A stretch of DNA of 64,000 nucleotides from Morella rubra. Taxonomy: Eukaryota > Streptophyta > Magnoliopsida > Fagales > Myricaceae. A program made the position numbers and the translations under genes. Where the stretch lies: positions 810,325 to 874,324 of the forward strand of contig CM025849.1 in the NCBI GenBank assembly GCA_003952965.2. The letters are read 5' to 3'. The first letter of the stretch is position 1. Every line of letters starts with the position of its first letter. Below are positions 25,359 to 35,278 of this stretch, piece after piece. Under the pieces are notes generated by a model. It did not search any database. It was not told where the DNA came from and was given only the letters and a program-made list of their open reading frames with translations.

Positions 25359-25723
25359 GTTTTCTTCTTTGCAAAGGAATTACAGATCGAAGGAAACGAA
25401 GAAAGGTGAATCGCAAACAGCAGAGCGAAATCAGATTGCGAGCTATTTGCTTTTACGGTAAATAACTGGGTTACCTGCTCCGAGTCATGCAGTCGGCTAT
25501 TAAGCAACGAGGAAATTGCTTGTAGTGGACGTCAAAGTCGTGTCAGGTCTTCGACCACCCACTCCTCCATTATTAAGCGCGTTAAGTGGACGTGAAAGTC
25601 TTCGTCAATTGAATTGAGTGGAGTGTCCTAAAAGTCTCGGATGAATTATACTTGTGTTTTGGTTGGAAAAAAAGACACTAAGAAATTATCAGCTTAGCCA
25701 GTTAAATGCCATTGCCTTCTCAC
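25359..25723 (-). promoter_or_regulatory. NLR 5' leader and upstream region (unit A)
   Basis: The sequence directly upstream of the NLR ATG is nearly identical to that of unit C (58623-58990) and similar in unit B (44347-44630). It contains TTGAC cores on the minus strand (for example near 25527 and 25607), which WRKY factors can bind, but no full W-box cluster. A partial second copy sits at 46202-46375. Confidence 0.4.
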
Positions 25724-26236
25724 CTTTTCGGCTTCAGGAACCAGATCAAATTCATCTTCTCGTTCTACATATTCCTCATTTTCCTCCAGCTCCTTGAAAT
25801 CAGGCGCAAATGCACTCTAGTTCTCTGTATAATCCTTAGCCCAAATATGGACTTAGCCTGTCAAGGAAACAGGGACAACAATGGGGTGTACAGGATGCCA
25901 TGCTAAGTCAATCAAGGCTTCCTTTGGACCTTCAAGGATTTTCACAAGATGACCAGCCCTATCCCATATGTAAATCTTGTGCTCTCCTTTGCTTGCAGAA
26001 CCACCAATTACCCACTCACCATCACCGCTAAAACAAGGAGCTTTCCAATGCATCTTAGTAATAGAATCTTGAAACTCCCGGAAAAGTGTTAGGCACTTTG
26101 ACCCAACAGCCTTCAACTTCTCAACACCATCTAGCAGTTCTAGCTCATTAAGGGTCTTGTCTAACTCAACAGGGGTTCCAAGCCCATCTTTTGATAAGAG
26201 AAGGTTCTCATAGATCCTTAACGTCTGATTCTTCAC
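25724..26236 (-). pseudogene. RBL: RbBP5-like WD40 gene (RBL) fragment, unit A
   Basis: RBL is the plant homologue of the COMPASS H3K4 methyltransferase subunit RbBP5. This exon-like block, bounded by an acceptor at 26237-26238 and a donor at 25722-25723, reads RIYENLL, then HWKAPCFSGDGEWVIGGSA, HKIYIWDRAGHLVKILEGP and ALIDLAWHPVHPIV, followed by FKELEENEEYVEREDEFDL. It carries stops in the conserved stretch: TAA for Leu near 25853 and TAG for the Trp of the ENW motif near 25820. The rest of the gene is absent. It is probably a captured fragment that was duplicated with the NLR unit. Confidence 0.85.
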
Positions 26237-26495
26237 CTGTAAGCACATACACTAAAGTATTTTCCTAACAATGTTATCAATAGTATCACTTTGAAGGACG
26301 CTATTTTGTCCATAAGCAATGATTCGGGCGTCCCTTTACCCGAGAAAATCCGCTTCTTTAGGTGAATTGTTTGATGGCGTGTGAATTTTGTGGTATTTAC
26401 ACAGTCGTATATGTACTGTGTCTCTACTTTGGTCGATATTTTTAACAATTGATCAAAATTGTTGGTTCGAAGGTCACAGATGCAGACAATTATAA

Positions 26496-26534
26496 CCCGT
26501 TTACTTGGAATAAAACCTATTCCAAGTAAACGGG
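26496..26534. repeat. Perfect 17-bp inverted repeat with 5-base loop
   Basis: cccgtttacttggaata and tattccaagtaaacggg are exact reverse complements around the loop aaacc. The corresponding stretch of unit C (near 59730-59760) is shortened so that no hairpin remains. No terminator role is implied in a plant; it may be a transposon-end footprint. Confidence 0.85.
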
Positions 26535-27119
26535 TGCGTCTGCTGCTTCATGACTTTGTTTTAAATCACGACTTCTTTCACATTTTTAAGTTCGTTTATT
26601 TAACTGAATTTCTTATGTGTTGGGTGTAAAAACTACAGTTAGCTCCCATGCTGTTAAGAGCAATTAAGATAATATGGTTAAGAGCAATAAAGTTCCTTAC
26701 TTTGGTTGAATTGAACCTCATTCTGCACAATATTCGTGGAGGATAGCTAACGGCAAAAATCACGTATCCATTAAGAGAATCACGAACTATTCCTCAAAAC
26801 AATCTGGATTTTTGGTGATATTTGTGAATGTGTACGTTATCAGCAGGGCATCTGCTGTTAGAAACGAATTTCACGTTATATGCTGCAGATTTCAAAGATG
26901 GTATGACTTGGTGTTCGTGATTAGTTTAGTTGAGACCTGAAAATTACTAATGGCAAAAATCCTTGCTGGGAAATTAATAACTCTGGTGTCAGTTCTAATG
27001 TCTAAGCTCCAAGTCATATACAGTTCCATGGCAGGATATAAGTTCTGTCTCATCAAGAGTGTTACGCTAGAAGTGGTTTGGATCCCTCTGAAAACCAGGA
27101 TGACGCATGTACATGGTCT

Positions 27120-27585
27120 CATAGCGTTCTTCCAGCCATAGAAGTAGGGAAAAACACTGAAAAAAAAAACATAGCAAACCTGATGACTGTGAATATAGAT
27201 AAGGCAGCTCCAATCGTAACCTCAAAGCTAGTTTTACATGATTAATTATAAATGAAACAGAGAATCCCCTATCAACTATGTAGATAAAATGGCATGTAAC
27301 TCATGCCTTGCACTTGTGCCTTCATTGCAAATCTGAACGCTACGAGGAATTTCAAATTTAAAAAACAGAGGAATTATAAAGGGAAGGGTACAAGACCTTT
27401 AGCTCCATTTTCCCCAAAAAGATTCCTCTTTGTACAGTTATGACTCAAACATCATTTAATATCATAATCTAACTGATGCAACATCTATTTTTCCATCTCT
27501 TTTTTTCTTGGAGACGAATATATAGGAGAAAAGCCAGCAGAATTTTCTGCTATCTAACACTAGCATTTTAGTGACCATCACACAT
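27120..27585. repeat. Segment inverted relative to units B and C
   Basis: Reverse-complement match to 44757-45282 (unit B) and to about 60184-60592 (unit C). For example tagcgttcttccagccatag here corresponds to the reverse complement at 45254-45275. No coding signal. Confidence 0.85.
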
Positions 27586-28046
27586 TAGATAACCCTTTAC
27601 CAATGGAGCTTCCAGAGAATCTGTTTGGTGAAAAATGGGCTTTTGTACAATTACCTTTTTCAGGTACGGGCATGGCAGCTATTACTTTGAATGAATGAGG
27701 ACAGAAGTTTATTAATAAGTATTCATATATATGTTGATATCAAAGTTAACAAGGAAAACTTTTCTGCTATTATACCTTAGTAGCCATTGGATATAGGCTT
27801 TTTTCTAGTTCAATTTTTATGGGATAAATCCTCTTGACAGCACTTCACAAAAGCTGCCTCATACATAGAAGTCTCATTCGACTAGGCAGCTGATGCAATG
27901 ATTTGCATTACGAATATGATTTTTGAGCCACGACTGATCCTTACTCTTCTGTGTTCAGCTGTCCGTGAGGAGGTCTTATCCTTGGACAGAACATTTGTGA
28001 CAAGACATCAGTTCCAAGACTGGCTGTGGCATCTTCACGTGCTGAA

Positions 28047-29277
28047 CCATTAGCAGGTATCATGAGGATGGTGAGGAAGAGAACAGTTCAGATTTCATTG
28101 GAGGTGTAAGAAAGTTGGACTTTCCCACATTTGTTTTTCTGACGATCTACTTATCTTTTGCAAAGGAGTACCGAAAGTAGTTAATTTAATCAAGGACTAT
28201 CTTGAGATGTTCTCTGCACAAGCTGGGTTGCATCCCAATCCGAACAAGAGTAGTGTTTTCTTATGTAATGTACCATTGGAGGTTAAGGTCTGAGATTCTT
28301 ACTATTCTTGGCTATAATGAAAGTTTGTTCCCGGTTCGCTACTTGGGCATTCCTTTGATCTCATCTCGGCTGAAGAAAGAGGATTGCAAAGGGCTCATTG
28401 ATCAGATTACTGCTCGAGTCCAAGCTTGGACCTCCAAGTACCTGTCTTTTGCAGGTCGTCTACAGTTTATCAAGTCTGTACTCTATGCCATCCAGTTCTT
28501 TTGGTCATCTCTCTTAATTTTATCTAAGTCTATAATCAAAAAGGTTGAATCGATTTTGCGTAGCTACCTCGGGAAAGGTGATGAGGATAGTAAAGGAGGA
28601 GCTAAGGTTGCTTGGAAGGGCCTTTGTGTGCCGAGAAGAGAAGGAGGCCTGGTTTTGCAGACCCTGAGAGTTGGAACAGAGCTGCCATGGCAAAACACAT
28701 TTGGTTCTTGCTCCTTCAACCTCTACGGAATCACTGTGGAACAGCTGGGTTAATGCCTACTTAATTAAAGGTAGGTGCTTTTGGTCACTCCAATGCCCTG
28801 GTATATGTTCGTGGAATTGGTAGAAATTGCTGAAGATCCGTGAAGTGGTCAGAGATGGTATCCGACATGTAATTGGTAATGGCAGTGCTACCTTCTTTTG
28901 GGAGGATCATTGCCATCCTATGGGACCTTTTAGCCTTGTGTTTAATAGGGCTGAGATCAATAGCTCTGGTATTGAGATTTCTGCTAAGCTCAGTGCTGTT
29001 ATTGATGGGACTGAGTGGATCAGATGGCCAAGTAATCAGAGGATTTGGCTTACCATTAGTCGCAGCACCCCTGTGACTTTTAAGCCATACCCAACAAGAC
29101 CTGATGCTATTAAGTGGTTCCTCAATAGATCTGAAAAATTCTCTATTCGGAGTGCCCTAGATGTTTTTTAGGCCGAAAGACCTGCAAATTTATAGCCCCA
29201 TATTCAGCTACTTCTCTGTCTCTGAATCCCATAGGAGCAATCTTCTCTTTCAACGAAAACAAACGAACATCAACGAG
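28047..29277 (+). mobile_element. Old LINE reverse-transcriptase fragment, unit A
   Basis: C-terminal reverse transcriptase of a plant L1-type LINE: SHICFSDDLLIFCKG (the FADD box mutated to FSDD), GLHPNPNKSSVFL, FPVRYLGIPLISSRLKKEDC and LSFAGRLQFIKSVLYAIQ, then remnants of the downstream region to about 29170. At least one frameshift near 28288. The left edge at 28046 is a deletion junction: unit B has about 4.6 kb more between the matching points (45658 and 50291). The same fragment is in unit B at 50166-51411, so the insertion predates the A/B duplication. Confidence 0.85.
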
Positions 29278-29292
29278 AATTATTTTTAATTC
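29278..29292. repeat. Target-site duplication, left copy
   Basis: The 15-mer aattatttttaattc occurs here and at 34524-34538, immediately outside the LINE. Unit B has it once, at 51512-51526. Confidence 0.92.
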
Positions 29293-29449
29293 AATAGTTA
29301 CCCGCCTATTTCTGTCACGCGCATTGGGAGAGCTCTGCGTTCCTCTCCCGCCCCTCTCACCCTTCCAGACCCGATTGGGTTAGAGGGCTCCCCCTTTAAC
29401 CCTCCCTCCCTCTCTTTCCCCTCTTCTTTTCCTTCCCTCCTCTCCCAAG

Positions 29450-30920
29450 ATGTCCACTCCTTTCTCGGTGTCTTTTGTCCCTAATTCCCTTAATGCAGTC
29501 ACTGCCCCCTGCGGAGTATCTGCTGAATGTGTCTCTACGATTCCAGCCTCTTCTACTGGAAAAGTGAGCTTTCTTGGCGCTAATCACTCCCTCCCTAGTC
29601 GCCAGCTTATGCTGGAGAATGGTCGTATTGCTAGCCCCCCACGGGTCCGATTCGCGAATCCAATTGCGGTAGAAGACAACCCTCACGATCTATGAGTAGA
29701 AACGGTCATAGAGGTCGTTCCGGTAATCGTAGACGCCAGTCTAACTCTAACAGGGCATACTCAAGACCTCCTCCTGAGTCTCCAAGAGCACCCACAAATT
29801 CATCCTACGCCAATGTGGTCAAAGGTGAAGCTAGTAAAGGCAATCTAAATCTTCCTCCACGTAGCAAAGGTATGCATATTAACTTTCATAAGCCCCTCTT
29901 ACAAAATGGTCGAATTTTGGTCATTCCCCTTGAGGATGTCACCACTGCGGAGTGTACGGAATGGGAGAACACTCTTGTAGGCCACTTCATTGGCCAAAAA
30001 TTGAATTTTCATGCTGTTAAGGCAATTGCAACTAAACTTTGAAGTAATTCTGGTCTGTTGGAGGTGCTTTCCACTGAACACGGATTTTATTTCTTCAAGT
30101 TTAGTACTCATGACGCTGTAGAGAAAGTCCTGGAGAATGGGCCTTGGCATATGTCCAACTGCCCCCTTGTCTTGAAAAAATTGGATGCCGAACCTCACCC
30201 TTTTGAAGGAGGAACTTCAGTCTATTCCCTTCTAGATTAAGCTCTATGGTGTCCCAATTGAATATTGGTCTACTGATGGCCTTAGTTACATTGCCAGTGC
30301 TGTGGGTCTCCCTCTATATTCTGACCGAAACACTGCTTTGAAGCACAGGATTGACTATGCCCGATTATGTGTTGACGTTGAGGCTTCCTCTGAGCTCATC
30401 AGGGAATTTGATGTTCAACGTGCTGATGGGCATATCTTTACCGTCTATGTTTCGTATGATTGGGTTCCTCAGGTTTGTGTTACTTGCAAATGCTTTGGGC
30501 ATAGTTCTAGTAGCTGTGGCAAAGCCTTAAGGAAGGACCCTCCCCTTTCTGCTCCAGCCATTGTGGTTGTAAGCTCTAAGGATGGTGCGAGTGATTGGCA
30601 GCTTGTTCTCAAGGAAAAAAAAAACCAGATCATGCTGAGCCTTCATCTTGCCCCTCTACCATTCCTTTTGTCAGCCAAAATCAGGATGTTATCCACCTCA
30701 CAGATATATTAGAATTAGGGATCAATACTCCAAATGTTTGCCCTCGTCTCCCCATTGATTCTCTTGGTATTGTTGCTCCTCTTTTGAAACCACCTAGCCC
30801 CGGTAGTGCTTCTCCGGAGGAAAGCTTACTTGACTTGATTGCCAAAGACTCTCTTAGTAAGAAGAAGGGTCGTAGTAAACGTACCTTTTCTCCTTCCTCT
30901 TCTGGAGGGAGGAAGAAGTA
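29450..30920 (+). pseudogene. LINE ORF1 (RNA-binding, zinc knuckle), degenerate
   Basis: Gag-like nucleic-acid-binding protein of plant LINEs. The N-terminal part is Ser/Pro/Arg-rich (29692 onward RNGHRGRSGNRRRQSNSN). The central part resembles the plant DUF4283 domain (WENTLVGHFIGQKLNFHAVK, then FYFFKFSTHDAVEKVLENG). A zinc knuckle CVTCKCFGHSSSSC (CX2CX4HX4C) lies near 30475-30516. The frame is broken by a TGA at 30040 (expected Trp), by a stop at 30238 and by a slip near 30620. Confidence 0.8.
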
Positions 30921-30966
30921 ACTCCCTTGCTCTTTGGAGCTTTTTGATACTTTTGACCATTTTTGA

Positions 30967-33900
30967 ATGAAGCTCGGCTGTTAGAACATACGAGGGCTTA
31001 ATGACCCACTTAAGCAAGCTGAAATGAAGAATTTTATTCGAGTTAATCACCTTGGTTTTGTGGGGATTATTGAATCCAGGGATAAAGAAGTTAATAAGGA
31101 CAGAGTTTGCAAGATGTTAGCTAATGGCTGGATGTTTATGAACAACTATGTGAGCTCTCCTCATTGTAGAATTCTTGTTGGTTTGGATAACAACCTTTTG
31201 GATGCCATTTCAGTTCGGCAAAATGATCAAGCTATCCATTGTATTATGCTGGATAAGGATCGGAACTTGACTTTTAACATCATTGTTGTTTATGGTAGAA
31301 ATCAATATGAAGACCGTAGGAGGCTTTGGCATGATCTGGTTCACGAGGGTATGGATAATACTTTCCTGTGGTTCATTATGGGGGACTTTAATGTTGTTTG
31401 TAGTAGCTCTGAGTCCATTGGAGGTTCGAACCAATGGCCTCCTTGGAAGAATGAGCTGGACACCATGATAAGGCACGCTGAACTTGATGACCTCAGAGCT
31501 TGTGGCCAATGGCTGACTTGGTCCAACAAGCAAAAGAATATGCCTATATGGAGGAAGTTGGACAGAGTCATTATTAACTCTCATTAGGAAGCCCTCTTCC
31601 CTGCATCTCAAGCTCATTTCCTCTCCCCCGGCATATCTGATCATTCCCAAATTGTGGTTCATATATTGGACGCACCTAAAATCAAAAAGCCTTTCAATTT
31701 TTTTGATTTTTAGGCTGATAATCCAAACTTTTTAGAGGTTGTTGAGCACTCCTGGCATTCACCAGTCTATGGTACTCCTATGTTTCAACTTGCCACTAAG
31801 CTCAGGAGGCTTAAAGCTGATCTGAGACAGCTTAACCACTCATCTTATTCTTATTTGGGCGATTGGGTAAAGGACGCTAAATTCAAGATGGTGGCAGCAC
31901 AATGTAATCTTCAACTGGATCCTCTTGATGGTTCTAAAATTCGGGAAGAGGCAGAGGCAATTCGAGCGTACTCTAATCTTAGACGTGATGAAGAGAGTTT
32001 CTTGAAGCAAAAGTCTAGAGTTAAATGGTTGGAGATAGGGGATAGCAACTCCAAATACTTTTTCAATGCTGTCAAAGCTTTCCACTGCAAAGCTCGAATT
32101 ACTTCTGTGACTTCTAGTAATGGTAATGTTCTCATGGGCATGATGAGGTTAAAGCTGAAATTGTTAACCATTTCCAAACCCTCTGGAGTCAACCTAATCT
32201 TGCTCCTATAAATGTCGAACTCCTTGAATCTGCTCTTCATTCTCGGTTGAATGACGATCTTCGTAATGAGCTGGATAGTAATGTTAACTCTGAGGAAATC
32301 AAGGCTGCACTTTTCTCCATTAAGGACAACAAAGCCCCCGGTCCTGATGGCTATAAGGCCAAATTTTTCAAGAGAGCTTGGGAAATTGTGGGGGAATCGG
32401 TGACTAAAGCTATTTAGTCCTTCTCCTCCAGCAAGCTCTTAAGAGTCGTTAATCACACTGTTGTATCACTAGTGCCTAAGATTCTGAATCCCTCATCTCA
32501 ATCGCCCTATTTCGTGCTGCAACACTATCTACAAGTGCATTACCAAAATCATAGCTGGCCGGCTCAAGCAAGTGGTCCCCTGTCTTGTTGGACTCCACCA
32601 AATAGCTTTTGTTAAGGGAAGAAGAATTGGTGATAATATTCTTTTGGCTCAAGAATTATTCCACAACTACCATAGAAACTCTGGCTATGCTCGATGTGCC
32701 CTGAAAGTTGACCTCCTCAAGGCTTTTGATATGGTCAGATGGCAATTCTTGGCTGAGCTTCTCAGGGTGCTGCACTTGCCTCCTAGAATCACTAGCTGAA
32801 TTTTATAATGTGTCACTACTCCTAACTTCTTCATCAATGTTAATGGCGAACTTGCTGGTTACTTCCCCAACTGCATGGGACTTCGACAAGGGGACCCAAT
32901 GTCTCTCTATTTGTTTACCTTAGTTATGGAAGCATTCTCTGGTATCTTGAATGATGTGGCCACCAACCATTATTTTCAGTATCACCCGAAGTGCAAGAAG
33001 CAAAAACTCACGCACATATGTTTCGCAGATGATCTTCTTATTTTCTATAAGGGTGTTCCCCGTGTTGTGGCTACTGTTAAAGAGAGCCTTGACCTTTTTG
33101 TTGCCATGTCTGGCCTCCAAGCCAATCTTCGTAAGAGCAGTCTCTTTGCTTGTGGTATTCCTCCTAATGACTTGCATCTGATCACTGAGCTTTTAGGCTA
33201 CCAACATGGTTCTCTCCCTACCAAATACCTCGGGGTACCCTTGATCTCCACGAGACTCAAGAAGGGTGACTGTCAAACATTGGTGGAGCGCATCACTACC
33301 AGAATCAGAAGTTAGACTAACAATTTTCTATCTTATGCAGGTAGATTGCAACTTATTAAGTCAGTTCTGGTGGCTATTCAAGCCTATTGGGCTGCCTTCT
33401 TCATTCTCCCCAAAAGCGTCGTATGTCAAGTGGATAACCTCCTCAGAAAATTTCTTTGGCATGGAAACATTGATTCTAAGGGCAATGCTAAAATTGCATG
33501 GTAAGATGTTTGTCTCCCTTCTACCGAGGGTGGCCTCGATATTATTAATCTCGCATCTTGGAACAAAGCATCTATGTCTAAGCATGTTTGGAATATCCTA
33601 TCCTCTCCCACCGATTCTCTTTGGGTTCATTGGATAAATTGCTATCGTATTAAAAATCTTAACTTCTGGAACTTAAGAGTCCCTGGGGACTACCCTTGGA
33701 GCTGGCGGAAAATTCTGGGCTTGCGACAGGAGATCAAAGAAGGTTTTGTGCAAGTGGGCACCATACTCAAATGGAAATGGGAAACTTATGGCATCTTCAC
33801 TGTTCAGAGTGCTTACAACCAGCTTAGGCCAAGGAAACCTGAAGTTCCTTGGCATTCTTTGGTTTGGTTCAAAGGCAGAATCCCAAGACACTCATTCATC

Positions 33901-34338
33901 CTGTAGCTTGCCATTCAAGACCAACTGTTGACCCAACAAAGGTTGAGGCGAATGGGGGTTCGAGCTTGCTGAGAGGTGCATGTTATGTTGTAATGGTGGT
34001 GAGGACCTTAACCATCTTTATTTGTATTCTCCAAGCGCATATGGTACCTTTTGGGAGACAAATGTTTTATTTAGCGTACCTCTATGCGATGGACTGACCT
34101 CATTTGTTGGGCGGCTAATGATTGGCGTGCCAAGTCCCTTAGCGATACTGGTAGGAAACTCTTACTTGCTTCGTTAGTTTATGTTCTTTGGAAGGAACGT
34201 AATTCCAGACTTTTTGGTGGTAAGGCACGTCGACTTATTCACGTGTATAAAGACATTGAAGGATTGATACAGAGCAAGCTTTGCCTCTTATCAGGCTTCT
34301 CCCGCACTTGGATGAACTCTGCTTGTATCTCAGCTTAG
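30967..34338 (+). pseudogene. LINE ORF2 (endonuclease and reverse transcriptase), degenerate
   Basis: Order: AP endonuclease-like domain (NIRGLNDPLKQAE at 30985, FIMGDFNVVCSS at 31374, SDHSQIVVH at 31636), then reverse transcriptase (NKAPGPDGYKA near 32325, QIAFVKGRRIGDNILLAQE near 32590, GLRQGDPMSLYLF at 32878, FADDLLIFYKG at 33021), then a zf-RVT region in several frames and a C-terminal piece ending at 34338. The ATG at 30967 gives MKLGC, followed by TAG where LINEs have Trp. In-frame stops and several frameshifts make it non-functional. Confidence 0.88.
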
Positions 34339-34523
34339 AGTCTGCCACAAACGTTGTTGAAATCGAGGAGACGTTGATCTTGCATGTACTATGTCTGCTT
34401 TGTAATTTTGCTGTTGTAACTTGATTGGCTTTTGGTCCTTGTACTCGCTCCTTTGAGCTCATTTGGAGCCTTGCTCCCTTTGTACTTTTTGGATCTATAC
34501 TACTTACTAACTTCTCCAAAAAA

Positions 34524-35278
34524 AATTATTTTTAATTCTAAGATTTCTTATGAGCCCTCTTTACATAAAGCAATTTGAACATATCTGAAGCAGCAAAGTA
34601 TCAACCTTGAGGGGTAACGCAATTTGCGAGGCTAGGCTTTGCTCTCCAATGTTCACTAGTTCGAGTCCCCTCAAAATCACTGAAAGCTTACCCCATCTCG
34701 ATGTGAATTTCAAAGCTCTGAAATTAGTAAAAATGCGAGTCCCGAATACTCGGATTGGTGAAGAAAAAAAGAAATGTTTTGTTATAGACAAATTTTCCTT
34801 CTCTTCTCTTTTATTCATTATAATTAGAAACATTATACTATGCTACGTCACATTTCTCACAGACAGTAAAAAGTTGTTGAAGCTTTAATTTTTTCAACAC
34901 CCCATCATTTCTTTTTCGCAACTCAACATGATACCCTGAAGAAAGTGTTGTCAATGTTTTTCCTCCCTCCTTGTCTATTTGCTCTCATGGCAAAAAGTTG
35001 TATTTTCGGATCAAATGTGAGAATTTATTTCACCTTACAAAGAGTTGCAAATTTATCTTTAAAAGGGGAGTAACTAGAAAATTCATTTTGCACTAAAATC
35101 AAGTAAGTCTCTTAATTTTAAAATCTATTAAATTAGTTAAAATTCTTCACATTTTAAAAGTCCGGAAAGACTAAAATTTTGATAAATTTTAAATCTTAAT
35201 AACTAATTTGATAGATTGTAATATTTAAAAATTTATTTAATTTTCGTCCAAATCACGTCACGGACCTTGTATTTGAAG
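34524..35278. other. Right tail of unit A, with a tRNA-derived SINE-like stretch
   Basis: Matches 51512-52250 of unit B. At 34605-34680 it has a run ending in agttcgagtcccct, close to a tRNA B box, preceded by a tRNA-like ggggtaacgcaa. This may be a decayed SINE, shared with unit B near 51600-51670. The remainder is AT-rich with no coding signal. Confidence 0.4.

Larger units (their letters stand above)
26237..28046. other. Spacer of unit A
   Basis: No gene. It contains a perfect hairpin (26496-26534), a stretch near 26940-27060 that recurs at 44626-44750 and 60070-60180, a segment inverted relative to units B and C (27120-27585), a piece private to A (27586-27755) and, near 27950-28046, a partly deleted copy of the exon-like sequence at 45513-45656. 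Confidence 0.6.
29293..34523 (+). mobile_element. L1-type LINE, near full length (5.2 kb), decayed
   Basis: Non-LTR retrotransposon bounded by a 15-bp target-site duplication and ending in a short A-tail (34518-34523). It has a 5' UTR (29293-29449), an ORF1 region (29450-30920) and an ORF2 region (30967-34338), then a 3' UTR. Unit B keeps the empty site. Both ORFs are interrupted by stops and frameshifts, mostly at Trp codons, so the copy is inactive. Confidence 0.93.
20100..35278. repeat. Segmental duplication unit A
   Basis: Starts with gtagtcaacacaacgtg, the same sequence that starts units B and C. Order: conserved NLR 3' flank, broken NLR, NLR 5' leader, RBL fragment, spacer with an inverted segment, LINE fragment, young LINE (29293-34523) and a tail shared with B (34524-35278). 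Without the young LINE the unit is about 10 kb. Confidence 0.88.

Noticed and set aside
25706..25906. Plus-strand frame opposite the RBL fragment
   Set aside because: Antisense of conserved RBL sequence; repeated in unit C for the same reason.
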